From positions 13,345,167-13,409,166 of the forward strand of contig CM034236.1 in NCBI GenBank assembly GCA_019916065.1: DNA of 64,000 bases. Reading direction: 5' to 3'. This stretch comes from Vitellaria paradoxa. Taxonomy: Eukaryota; Streptophyta; Magnoliopsida; Ericales; Sapotaceae. The position numbers and the translations under genes are program-made. The notes beneath the pieces are model-generated. The model had not been told where the DNA came from. It did not search any database and saw nothing but the letters and a program-made list of their open reading frames with translations. Of this stretch, positions 1-10,800 are shown piece after piece. Within the stretch, counting starts at the first letter, position 1. Every line of letters starts with the position of its first letter.

Positions 1-77
1 GTGTTTTGCATATAGCACTACATTTTATAGTAATGACATTTTTTTCCTCTTGGGACTCCACAGACACTCTAAGCGAG

Positions 78-3000
78 ATGGATAAGAGTTGGATTGATTT
101 GCCGAATAGGATGTCCCCGGAGTATATGGAGGGGATTAATCAGTTTATTGCATTCACCAGTGGGTTTCCCAGTGGGTACATTAGTTGTCCTTGCAGGAAG
201 TGTGCTAACCGGTATTACTATACACGGGAGGTTGTCAGAGAGCACCTGATCCGTAATGGGTTCCTGAAGCAGTATAAATTCTGGACTCTCCATGGGGAAG
301 AGTATACCGCCTCTCGTCCGAAAGAAACCGTTGAGGTAGAGGCCGAGGTTGCAGAGGAAGCTGATCCAATGCTCGCGATGCTAGCTGATATCACATGTGG
401 ATTGACACATGAAGACAACGGTGCCGGTATTAATCTGACGGGTGGAACTAGTCCCCGCTCGGGTGCAGATGATGAGTCATTGAGATATTTTGAAATACTC
501 GATGATGCGCAGACAGAATTATATCCTGGATGTCAGGAGTTCAATAAATTGTCATTTACCGTTGAGTTGTTACATTTGAAGGCGTTGAATCACTGGTCAG
601 ATACGTCATTTGACATGCTACTACAGTTACTCCGTAGGGTTTTACCAGCGGGAGCTAAGCTTGCAGAATCGTACTACCAGGCACGCAAGTTAACTGAGAA
701 TTTGGGATTCACATACGAAACTCTGGATGCATGTCCCAATAGTTGCATGTTGTTTCGGAATGAGAATGGCAACCTCGATTCGTGTACCGTGTGTGGTGTT
801 TCGAGATGGAAGAATGTTGGTACTATCCAAACTCGGCAGAATCGTTTGGGTAGTTCAAATCGTGGTAAGCTTGTGGCTGCAAAGCAAGTGCGCTACTTTC
901 CACTTAAGCCACGATTGAAGAGATTTTTCATGTCATCCAAGATCTCTAAACTAATGACTTGGCATGCCGAGAACAGGGGGGATCATGGGAACTTATCCCA
1001 TCCAACAAACTCTCCGGCGTGGAAGGATTTTGATAGAAGACACCCTGATTTCGTTGTCGATTCTCGCAGTGTACGGCTTGGTTTGGCGGCTGATAGATTT
1101 AACCCATTTTCAGGCATGACTGGGGCAACTCACAGTACGTGGCCTATACTGTTAGTTCCATATAATCTTCCACCTTGGCTATGCATGAGGCAACCTTTTG
1201 TCATCCTATCGACATTGATTGACGGACCTAAGGGTCTCGGGGATAAAATAGATGTTTATATGCAACCATTGATTGAAGAGCTTAATGAATTATGGACTGA
1301 TGGTGTGATGACATTTGACTCAACAAGGAATGAAATGTTTAAACTACGGGTAGCATTACTATGGACAATTAACGACTTTCCGGTGTACGCCAACTTATCT
1401 GGTTGGAGCACGAAAGGAGAGTTCGCATGTCCTTGTTGCAATCAGAGCAAGAAGTCAACTTGGCTAAAGTATGGTAGAAAGTGGGCGTACATGGGTCATA
1501 AACGCTTCCTACCTCCGTTGCATAGGTTTAGGAAGGACAGAGTCTCGTTTGACGGCACTCGGGAGTTCGGTCCGGCACCACGAGCAATGACCGGGGTCGA
1601 ATTGCTGGCCCAGATGGAGCGGGAGCAAATTCGAACAGTATATGACTTTCAGGATCTGTTAGCCCCCCCCGCTACCATCTATTTCTGGTGCAAATAGGAA
1701 CCGAACCCATAATTGGAAGAAGAAAAGTATTTTCTATGAGTTGTCCTACTGGAAAGACAACTTACTCAGGCACAACTTGGATGTCATGCACATTGAGAAG
1801 AATGTTTGCGATAATATATTGTGGACGATCCTTGGTGTTAAGGGGAAATCAAAGGATAATGCTAATGCTCGACGTGATTTGCAGGAGATAGGATTGAGAA
1901 CTCCATTGCACTTGCAGCCGGGAGAGTCCAACAGGGCATACATGCCACCTGCACAGTACACCATGAGCAAGGAGGAGAAGAATGCGTTCTTGTTAATTCT
2001 GAAAGGCGTGAAGGTACCTGATGGATATTGCTCGAATATTTCGAAGCGAGTCAACATGAGCGAACGGACGTTACAGGGTTTGAAAAGTCATGACAACCAC
2101 GTCCTGCTTCAACAGTTGTTGCCTATAGCAGTAAGGACATGTTTGCCTAATAATGTTGTGCAGCCGTTGATCGAGCTCAGTAATTTCTTCAGGCAGTTGT
2201 GTTACAGAGTAATCCGTACAGAAGATTTAAAGGGTCTGCAGGACAGGATTGCTTTGACACTGTGTCATCTAGAGAAAATTTTTTCGCCGGCATTTTTTGA
2301 TGTAATGGTTCACTTGACTATACACCTAACTGAAGAAGCCCGGCTTGGTGGCCCTGTCCAATTTAGGTGGATGTATCCGATCGAGCAATACATGAACACA
2401 TTGAAGAGGTATGTGCGGAACAAAGCTCGACCCGAGGCATCCATAGCGAAAGGATATTTGATGGATGAGTGCATAAATTTTTGTGCGGCATATCTAAACG
2501 ATGATGTCCAAACGACTTTTAGCAAGTCGGAGCGGATAAATGAAGGCCCTATTGGGGAAGGCACGTCATTTGATCTCAATCATATCGAGTGGATCCAAGC
2601 TCATCGGTTCGTGCTCTTCAACACCCAATCAGTTGTGCCATTGACCCAGTAAGTCACGTTGTCGTAATAAAGAAAGTTAATTACATCATATTTGTAATAA
2701 AAATCGTGATTATTCTCAATCCTGTTTGATTTGCATTGCAGGAGACACATAAACGAGCTGAAATAGAACATGCCTCGTGCAACAGACAATCAAATTCGAA
2801 TGTCCCATTATCAATGTTTTCATGACTGGTTTAAGAACTACGTACGTGTTAAATATTTTCATATGTTTTTATATGATTTTCACATCACAATAAATTTGTG
2901 TTTAATTAATTCATGATAATTTACATTTCATAGGTATACAATTTACGAAGTACTACGGATTCTATTTTGACCGATGAAATAAAACAGTTGGCTGATGGTC

Positions 3001-3497
3001 CTTACACGACAGCTCGACGTTTCACAGCTTGTGACATCAATGGGTTTCGATTTCGCATCAAGGAAGTAGATGATAGGCGAGCAACACAAAATAGTGGCAT
3101 CGGTTGTCCATCTATTGACGGTGGTTACTATTACGGCCAACTGAATGACATTATTGAAATCGTTTACAATCGTGGTTTAAGATATTTATTATTCAAGTGT
3201 GTTTGGGCTGATCCAATTCGCGGGATTAAAGCTGATAAGTACCAATTTAAATTGGTCAATTTAAACAATTTGTTACATCGAGATGTACAAATAGAAGCTG
3301 AACCATACATACTGGCATCCATGGCAGAGCAAGTTTACTATGTTGGCGATCGAGCTGATCCCAACTGGCAAGTTGCAGTTAAAATGTCAAGGAGAGGGGT
3401 ATACCAAATCGACTGCGATGAGCCAGATATTGATCCATTCGCCCAACAAGCTCTTGACCAAGATGCAATTGTCCAACGTGATGAAGATGTTAATTAG
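78..3497 (+). pseudogene. TNP2-type CACTA transposase, frameshifted and with a nonsense codon
   Basis: CACTA transposases bind the element ends and cut and paste the element. Three pieces of one gene are visible. Piece 1 (78-about 1670) starts at MDKSWID, has the Cys-rich transposase-associated domain (CPCRKC near residue 38 of this start) and then the TNP2 core with the family strings VRLGLAADRFNPF, YNLPPWLCM and LSGWSTKGEFACPCC. Piece 2 (about 1697-2648) continues with NWKKKS, LRHNLDVMHIEKN and the DUF4218 region (GGPVQFRWMYPIEQYM, RNKARPEASIAKGYL). Exons 2742-2841 and 2934-3497 add a DWFKNY segment and a DUF4216 region (TQNSGIGC, ILASMAEQVYYV). The frame changes at a run of eight C (1663-1670); one C fewer would join pieces 1 and 2. 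A TAG at 2764-2766 interrupts the short second exon. An upstream in-frame ATG at 6 precedes a likely splice acceptor, so 78 is preferred as start. Confidence 0.9.
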
Positions 3498-3645
3498 GTT
3501 AGGGACACGGTCGAAGGAGATACGGTTGATTTACATACTTAATACACGGTTGTGTACTTTTCTATCCGAACAAGGTAGATTTTAAATTTTTTTTTCTTTG
3601 TATTTCAAATTATAATAAGTTTAAATTGTGAACAGTTAGGGAGCC

Positions 3646-5350
3646 ATGTTCAGACGTTCTAGGAAGAGGACTGGTCCTAGGATGATGGCTGAGCGTCTGG
3701 GGCTATCCTGTGCCGGGAGTAGCTCAGCAGATGCTGTCCCACCTTCACCCCCTATGTCCACGCGTCTTTCAGTGACTGACACAGATGCAGGTAAAGTTTT
3801 TTAATTTCAGAATGTATCTTATCCAACAACAGTAGGTATATTCTGTTGTTTTATCATGTAACAATTTGTTTGAAACAGATTCTCACACTCCGAGCAGGCT
3901 TTCGAGGTCCGGCAGAGGGCCCTCGAAGGGATTGCCGCAGTGGAACTGTGGATCTCAGTGGATGACCGTTCAGTGGGATGACACGCCCCATCCGGTTGGG
4001 AAGGATGGACGGTCTTTGATTTCACAGCTCGGACATTTGGTCCGGAATCCGATCAGATTCCCGTTGACCACCCTCGAGTGGGATCGTTTTCCAGATTCTA
4101 CGTTCGAGGGTTTATGGACCGAGGTACAGGTATGAAAATTTTATTTATCTAATTGTACGTGGTTTATGTGCTGAAACTTGTAACAAATAATATTCTACAA
4201 TTTGTCATTTTTAGGCCAATGTAGTTGATGTTCCTCCAGACTTCCGGGACGTTATGTTCGCTAAGTGTCGGAAGATGTGGAAGGATCATAAAAATAAGAT
4301 TAAAGATAAATACTGGAAAGGTCATGAGAATGACCCTGACATCCTCCAGCGGGTCCCACCGGGCGTTCTTCCCCACCAGTGGGCTGAGCTCGTCAGGTAT
4401 TGGTCGAGTCCCGAGGCACAGGTGAGTAGATTGCGAGTTAATTATTTTTCCTTAAGTTTTGACGTTATCAAGCGTAAATTACAAAAAGTAATCGAAAAAA
4501 ACTTAAAATAGGCGGAGGCCCAAAGGAACTCGCGAAATCGAGGATTGCAGGGGCCAGGGCACAAGGAGGGGACTCGACACTTTTCTCAGGTTCGCCACGA
4601 GGTAAAAACATGAGCTTATCACGCTAATAGCAACTTTTTTATTTATCTTTTTTAATGATAGTAAATTATTAACATATAATTTACCTTTCAACAGAGGACA
4701 GAGGAGGGCCTGAGGACAGATCGGATGTCCATGTGGTTGGCGACTCGACGTACTGATTCGCCGGAGGTTCAGGCTATACAGGTAACAAATTTTAATATTT
4801 TGTCCAATCAACATATAATTTATAATTTAATTTTTTCTTTAGATAATATAGTTAGTTATCTTATTTTTTCTATTTCGGCTTGTTTGCATTAGGCGCAGTT
4901 TAATGCACGTTTAGACGAGCTGTCGCCAGATGAGAGGGAGTCCGAAGAGAGGAGGGACGAGATATTTTTCTCCATTATCGGACGCGATGGTCATGGATAC
5001 ACGCTTACGCGGGGCGCAGGTATTCCACGCCGATCCGTTGCACGAGCAGAATCATCTTCTCAGGCCAGACGTCGCGATCAAGATCTGCTGCAGACCTTTC
5101 GAGCTGAGATGGACGCGCGAGAGGCAGCACTTCGGGCCGAGATGATGGCTGAGATGGAGAGGCGCCTCTCTCAGAGTCAGAGCCATCCACCTCCTCCTCC
5201 TCAGGTTAAAAATTTTATTTCTCGTTACTATTACTCATTAAAATTATATAAATTTATTTATTCATGTCTTCTTAATTATCACGTTCTAATTTCATTATTA
5301 TTTCATTGTAGGACCCGGATGATGGCGGATGGCCCTCCTGGACTGATTAG
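3646..5350 (+). CDS. CACTA second gene, plant transposase (Ptta/En/Spm family) protein, 7 exons
   Basis: Seven exons can be joined with GT-AG introns and continuous frame: 3646-3790, 3879-4129, 4215-4421, 4512-4601, 4695-4781, 4893-5204 and 5312-5350, giving 376 residues and ending in WPSWTD-stop. The product matches the general plan of the En/Spm-type second protein: a basic, Ser-rich start (MFRRSRKRTG), a conserved block with Trp-rich motifs (PQWNCGSQWM, DRFPDSTFEGLW, HQWAELVRYWSSPEAQ), a charged middle, and a C-terminal coiled-coil-like stretch rich in Arg/Glu/Ala ending in a proline run. Such proteins are thought to bind the subterminal repeats and assist transposition. Unlike the neighbouring transposase gene, no stop or frameshift is seen. 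The start is the first in-frame ATG after the acceptor-like tract and could lie elsewhere. Confidence 0.82.
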
Positions 5351-5790
5351 GATCTATTTGTATATATTTTGATCGGTACATTTATATATATTTTTGTTTT
5401 TGTATTTTGAACATTTGTATATAATAAAATTTTATTTTAATTGTAATCTAATTTGATATTGTGTTTGTATATATAATGATAATTAGGAGATACGTTTTTT
5501 TTTTTTTACTAATTTTATGAAAAATTTCATTAATTCTATGTGCAATTTAATAAATTAAATTTAATATAAATATTTATAGATAAGTAATTAAATATAATAG
5601 TTATTATAAATAATTAATAACTATTAAATAAATAATCATTATAAATAAAAAATAAATTATTATTAAATTATTTTTTAAATAATTTGATTTGTAAAACAAA
5701 TTATTGAGATCTTATTATAACAAAATTTAAATTATAATTATTGAGATTTTTAAATAATTTAAATCTTTTTAAAAAAAAATTACTTATAAT
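5351..5790. other. AT-rich spacer inside the CACTA element
   Basis: Runs of A/T with no open frame lie between the second gene and the subterminal repeats. The early part should contain its 3' untranslated region (AATAAA at about 5424). Nothing else is recognised. Confidence 0.6.
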
Positions 5791-6150
5791 TAGCGACCGT
5801 CTGTGGCGGTCGCTAATAGTCATCGGGTCGCTAATGCAAATGGTCATGGCTCCCGCGCGAAACTTAGTGCGACCGCTATTCACTATTTAGCGACCGCTAC
5901 ATACGGTCGTTACTGATTCGCGCCATATTCGCGCCAAACAAACAGCGACCGCTTTTCCAGTATTAGCGACCGTTTTGAGCGGTCGCTAATATTCATACGT
6001 CTAAACTCGAGCGGTCGCAAATAATTTAGCGACCGTCCGAGCGGTCGCTAAATATTTTTAGCGACGAAGCAAATGCGACTCGTTTAACGCGGTCGCTAAT
6101 ACTTTTAGCGACCGCTATTGCACGTTTAGCGACCGTCTTAGGCGGTCGCT
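5791..6150. repeat. CACTA subterminal repeat array (TAGCGACCG / CGGTCGCTA)
   Basis: The 8-9 base motif TAGCGACCG and its reverse complement recur more than a dozen times, often as head-to-head pairs with a short variable spacer, for example at 5791-5816, 5968-5991, 6029-6049 and 6127-6151. In En/Spm elements, clustered short motifs of this kind are the binding sites of the TNPA-type protein. The array is GC-rich and CpG-rich against an AT-rich background, which makes it stand out. Confidence 0.85.
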
Positions 6151-6160
6151 AGTTCCACAG

Positions 6161-6172
6161 TTTCTACTAGTG
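6161..6172 (-). repeat. Right terminal inverted repeat of the CACTA element
   Basis: TTTCTACTAGTG is the complement of the canonical CACTAGTAGAAA end found in many plant CACTA transposons. It sits directly outside the subterminal array, as expected. Confidence 0.85.
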
Positions 6173-6175
6173 GTA

Positions 6176-6257
6176 GCTTAATCCCAAGCTTTCCTCCATC
6201 AAACATAGTCTCGACAATATACCTACTTTCATGGATTCCTTTACTCCATTCCTTACC
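6176..6257 (-). other. Exon-like fragment next to the CACTA insertion
   Basis: On the minus strand a TTTTCAG acceptor is followed by an open stretch reading KEWSKGIHESRYIVETMFDG and then GKLGIKL, cut off by the CACTA terminus. The composition looks protein-like, but I do not recognise a family. It may be part of a host gene disrupted by the transposon, or chance. Confidence 0.25.
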
Positions 6258-6419
6258 TGAAAACAAAGTCTATCAATTTCTCAACTTTGCGCCCCGATTC
6301 GAAATGGATAGTCCCCAAAATAGCTTATGTTCAATTCAGTAATCTTTACGCATCTTTCCTCTGATTGAATCGATCGATACATTATACATAGAGGTTGAGG
6401 TTTCTGAACTCAGGGAGGC

Positions 6420-6545
6420 GAGACAAAAACTGTTTAGCAAGTATGAATTGGAAAGGTTACTGGAAAAGGGACGTTTGCGAAGGTTTTCCACGGAAAAGAA
6501 TTGGTTTCCGGTGAGAGCTGGTGATCAACAAAATCACAGCTCTAA
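6420..6545 (+). other. Protein-like open segment upstream of the SEC31 fragment
   Basis: An open frame reads EARQKLFSKYELERLLEKG followed by a basic stretch and NWFPVRAGDQ, then runs into an AT microsatellite. It may be a remnant exon or chance. No family is recognised and no partner exon was found. Confidence 0.2.
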
Positions 6546-6589
6546 CCCAAATCAATTTTTACTCTCCACTCTCAAGATCCCCAAATTTT

Positions 6590-6616
6590 CATATATATAT
6601 ATATATATATATATAC
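6590..6616. repeat. (TA)n microsatellite
   Basis: An uninterrupted alternating TA run of about 26 bases lies just upstream of the SEC31-like ATG. Confidence 0.9.
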
Positions 6617-6646
6617 ATAGTTGTGCTACATCTATAAATTCTGGTT

Positions 6647-6763
6647 ATGGCGTGCATAAAGGGGGTGAACAGATCAGTGTCAGTGGCGTTCGCACCGGAC
6701 GGGCCATATCCGGCGACGGGGACGATGGTCGGGGCTGTGGATCTGTCGTTCAGTCCGTACTAA
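6647..6763 (+). pseudogene. SEC31: 5' fragment of a SEC31 (COPII outer coat) coding sequence
   Basis: An ATG at 6647 opens [20 protein letters not shown] and continues [16 protein letters not shown] before a stop at 6761. This matches the highly conserved amino terminus of plant SEC31 proteins, the start of the WD40 beta-propeller that forms the outer COPII cage. Plant SEC31 continues for about 1,100 residues; here homology ends within about 36 codons and AT-rich DNA follows. The remaining bases to about 6781 look like a deleted, shifted continuation. The preceding sequence resembles an untranslated leader with a (TA)n run. I read it as a truncated copy of a SEC31 first exon, not a gene. Confidence 0.7.
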
Positions 6764-6783
6764 TCCGATTCCAGCAGCGTTGA

Positions 6784-7560
6784 TGGAAACAAAAAAAATA
6801 AATTATCTTGAAAAAATAGATTTGGTGATGTAAAAATACAAAATATTAAAAATATAAAATTAATTGAATTCAATAAAATATATTTAAAATTTGTTTGATT
6901 AATTAACTTAATAAAATATATTTAAATTAATAAATTTAACTTTATGAAATATTTATTTTTAATAATAATTAATTTTAATAAAATATATTAATAAATGACA
7001 TGATTTAATAATAAATTATTATTAGATTTAATAAAATCAATATAATTTAATAAAATATTTTAATAAAATTAGGCATTTTAATAATTATTATTTTAATTTT
7101 AATAAAATAATTTTAAAATGTACTTATTAGTCATTTTTATTTTTAAAAAATAAATATTGTACTATATAATTATTATTAATTTTAATTTTACTAAATACAT
7201 TATTTAAATATGTAATTATTATTTATTAATAAATAATTTTATTTATAAATTATTATTATAACTTTCAGAAAATAAATTTCTTTAAATTATTGAGAAGAAA
7301 AAAGTTAGAGAGAGAGAGAGAGCTGTGCACAGGAGAAAGGAAAGAGAGAAACATTAGGGTATAATTATCTTTACAATAAAATATTAATAAAAATAAGCAA
7401 CAAAACTTCTTTGCAATAAAATATTAACGGAAATGAGTAACAAAACTAACTGAGGGATTTAAGGGTTAGTAACATTTCAAAATAAGGGTTATTTGTCAAT
7501 TTCAAATGTCAAAGAGTTTGGGTGTAATTGCTTAAATGTTGAAGGGGTTAGGTGTAATTA
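6784..7560. other. AT-rich intergenic sequence upstream of XBAT35
   Basis: Mostly A/T with repeated AATAAAAT/TTAATAAA words, a short (GA)n run at 7305-7322 and a poly-A run near 7589-7605. No gene or recognisable element seen. Confidence 0.5.
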
Positions 7561-7599
7561 CTGGGCCTAGGTGTAATTTACCTAAATTAAAAAAAAAAA

Positions 7600-7882
7600 A
7601 AAAAACCGGATATTTATTGATGCATATGCTCGTCCAAACACCCGCGACAGGAAACGTGTTACGCGGGCGTAGCGTGTAGCGGTTACTGGAAGAAGTTCCA
7701 TTTTCCAATTGAAGGCTCTCAACGCGTTGCTCTCTTCCATTTTCCTTCACTCGAATTTTCCGGTGAAAATTCAGTTGTCTCATGAATTGCTGACCATCAT
7801 TTTTCCTCCATCAGCCCCAGAAGCTCGATCTTGGCGTGGCCTCTGAATCGTCCTCCGAAACCCTGTAATTGTTTGGTTTCAG
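7600..7882 (+). promoter_or_regulatory. Probable proximal promoter and 5' leader of the XBAT35-type gene
   Basis: GC content rises abruptly relative to upstream DNA. ACGTG (about 7654) and several CG-rich words occur between 7640 and 7682, and CT-rich leader-like sequence precedes the ATG at 7883. No clear TATA box was identified. The transcription start is inferred only from base composition. Confidence 0.35.
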
Positions 7883-10800
7883 ATGGGGCAACAACCATCA
7901 AAAGCAGAGTTGTTGCACCAGCAAGTGAATTATGGCAACGTCGAAGGGATCAAAGCCCTGCACCGTGAAGGCGCAGGCCTGGAGGTACGAACAATCGATC
8001 TCAATCTTTCTTTCATACATACACACACATATACATAACTCGGAATGTTAGTATAATTACTGTTCATTGTTTTATATTAGAGATTGTGTTGCAAGGAGAA
8101 AAATTAACTTCATTTATTTGTTGAGCTAGAGGAGAGCTGATTGTGTCCCTCTACAATTTGGATACTTTTGTTGCAGTGGGTTGATAGAGAAGGGAAGACT
8201 CCATTGATTGTGGCTTGCATGAATCCGCAATTGTATAATGTTGCAAAAACTTTGGTAGAATTGGGGGCTAATGTAAATGCGTATCGGCCGGGTATGTTTC
8301 CGGTTTTGTCTTTGAATATTTTATTCACGGGTTTTGGTTTCTAATGGTGTACTTTGTTTTCAAAGGTGATAGAAATTTGAATTCTTACAAATGCTCTGAT
8401 TGGATGCAGAGTTGTCAATAGAAAATAAATGTAAATTTTGGGACTTTTAGCATAGTGATTTTTCTGTTTGACGTTAGACAAATGTAAAGCACTACTGATT
8501 CCTGTGCTATCGGGATCATGGGCGGAGCTAACTAATGCCCAGGGGGGCACGTGCCCACGGTGAAAAAAAAATATATATATATATATATATACCATATTGT
8601 TTTCAGTGTTCAATTGTGTCCACACTGAAAAAAATATATATTTATATCTATACTATATTGTTTCTAGTGTTCAATTGCGCCCACCCAGGAAAAAGAAAAA
8701 AATTTTAGCTCAATATCAATTGTGTTCACCTACGAAAGAACAAAAATTTAGCCCAATACCAATTGTGTCCACCTAATGAAAGAAACAAATTTTAGTCCAA
8801 TACACTGCAATTGTATCCAAATCACCCAACACAACTAAAAAATATCTAACGCCACTTTGATATTTTTGTCTTTCTATCTCTCTTCTTTTCTTTCCAATCG
8901 CAGCCAAGCCTTTTTTTTATTCCTCCAATGGAACCCCACTAACTATTTGTATGTCTTATAATTAGTGCCCACCTACGTATAATTTTCTGGCTCCGCCCCT
9001 GATAGGGATATAAAGGTAATTAACGAACCCTAATATTTAATCTAGTCATAAAAGGGCTGGCGCTGTTGAATTGCAAAACTGGTATCAATATTAATCTAGA
9101 AAAGCATAATGAATTGCCCCATCAATGAGGGTCAAGTGAGTAATGACAATGAATGATAAATGTCATTTCTTCCAATCATGATTCTGCTCTTTATGAGTAA
9201 GAGTTTCCTTGTGAAGCTTTCCTTTCAGTAGGACTTTTTCCTCCAGTTTTGTTTTACTTTACTTAAAGTGCAATATAAATGCTAAAAGTTCGACCATATG
9301 TGTATATGCATGCGTTGCATATGTTTTCCTTTCATATGAATTAATAAAAATACAGTTCTTATTTGGTTCTATGATTTGTAGTGCCTTTTATGCTTATTTT
9401 GTAAAGCAAACCTCTGTGAGGCATGACTGGTTGATCGCTAGCCTAAGTAACTATTGTGGTGTTATGTATGTCGGATGACAGTCGCACGGTGTTGGTTTTT
9501 AAGCCTCCCACCCCATTTTGACTTTTCTGAATTCAAATATTGTTTCAGGTCGTCAAGCAGGGACGCCATTGCATCATGCAGCAAAACGAGGCCTTGAACA
9601 AATTGTTAAATTGCTTCTTTTGCATGGAGGTGTGTGTACTATTATCTTGTTGGTCAAAAATCAGGTTACTACAGCATGCTTAGAGCATAAGTTTTTGCAA
9701 GCAGCAAATGATGCTCCTTCTTCACTGTCAAACTTTTTAACAGATTGTTTTTGTATAAATTTCAGCAAACCCATTAGTTTTGAATGATGATTGTCAAACT
9801 CCACTTGATGTTGCTAGGGTTAAAGGGTACAGCAATGTTGTCCGTGCAATTGAGGTATTCTTTTAGTGTGTGATGCTGTTTCACTATTTTTCTTTTAATA
9901 TGGTGTTTAAAGTAGTCATATCTGCTTTTATTTTTCTTTAAACGTGTGAATGTGTAACCTTGTATTTTCTTTCTAATGCTGCTTAGAGTCATATCTGCTT
10001 ATTTTCGGGTTGGCTGCGAGAACTTTATGGACCTGGCTTTCTTGAAGTATTTGCTCCTCAACTACTCTCAAGAAAAGTGTGAGTGTGATTTTCATTTGAT
10101 GAAACTAAATGGACATAACAGAAGACTTAGATGGCATGTTTGACAGGAAAATTGCATGGTAGGTTTTGTTTACTCTGGAGTCTTATTGATTTCACTAGCT
10201 GCATGCAGTTGCATTTGAGGCAACAACAACAAAGATTTATACGTTTTGCATGAACTTCAATAGATGGCAAGCATGTAATGATTGGCTTGACATAGAGACT
10301 TAGAGCTTACAATAATGGGCAACCTCTTTTAGCTTGCTCAGTTTTTAGTTGGTTTTTTTTTCCTATCATGTAGTATGCTTGGACAGAAATTGAGCAAAAT
10401 GGCTGGAATCAGCAATGCTGATTCATAATTAAGGCATGCTAATGCTTTTCCATTTTATTTTCTACTAAAAGAACCATATCTCACAAATTACTGGATATTT
10501 GTGCTTTTAATTACTGCACATTGGCAGTTGGGTGGTTGTTTTACCTTGTGGTTCTCGTACTCTTGCAAAGCCTTTGAAGTTGGAGCTTGCCATATATCAT
10601 GGTTTGCAGGTATTTGTCTTTCTATTTGATAGTAATTTTAAGTTTTTTCCTCTTATTCTGCTACTTTTCTGCAGTAAATACTTACACAGTTTTTCTTTTA
10701 TTGTGCTACTTTTCTGCATTCAATACTTACATTGAATTCGGACTTCTTGTTGGCTTGTGAATGATGTTTAGTAACGCTGTTTGTCATCTATGGTGTTAGT

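Larger units (their letters stand above)
1..6172 (+). mobile_element. CACTA (En/Spm) DNA transposon, left end outside window
   Basis: The segment carries the two-gene layout of plant CACTA elements: a TNP2-type transposase gene (78-3497) followed by a Ptta/En/Spm-type second gene (3646-5350). After an AT-rich spacer come the subterminal repeats (5791-6150) and a right terminus TTTCTACTAGTG ending at 6172, the reverse complement of a CACTAGTAGAAA end. The next three bases, gta, would be one copy of the usual 3-bp target duplication, but the left end is not in the window, so this cannot be tested. The first gene is broken and the second is open, so the copy is probably not autonomous. Class assignment is secure; exact length is unknown. 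Confidence 0.93.
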
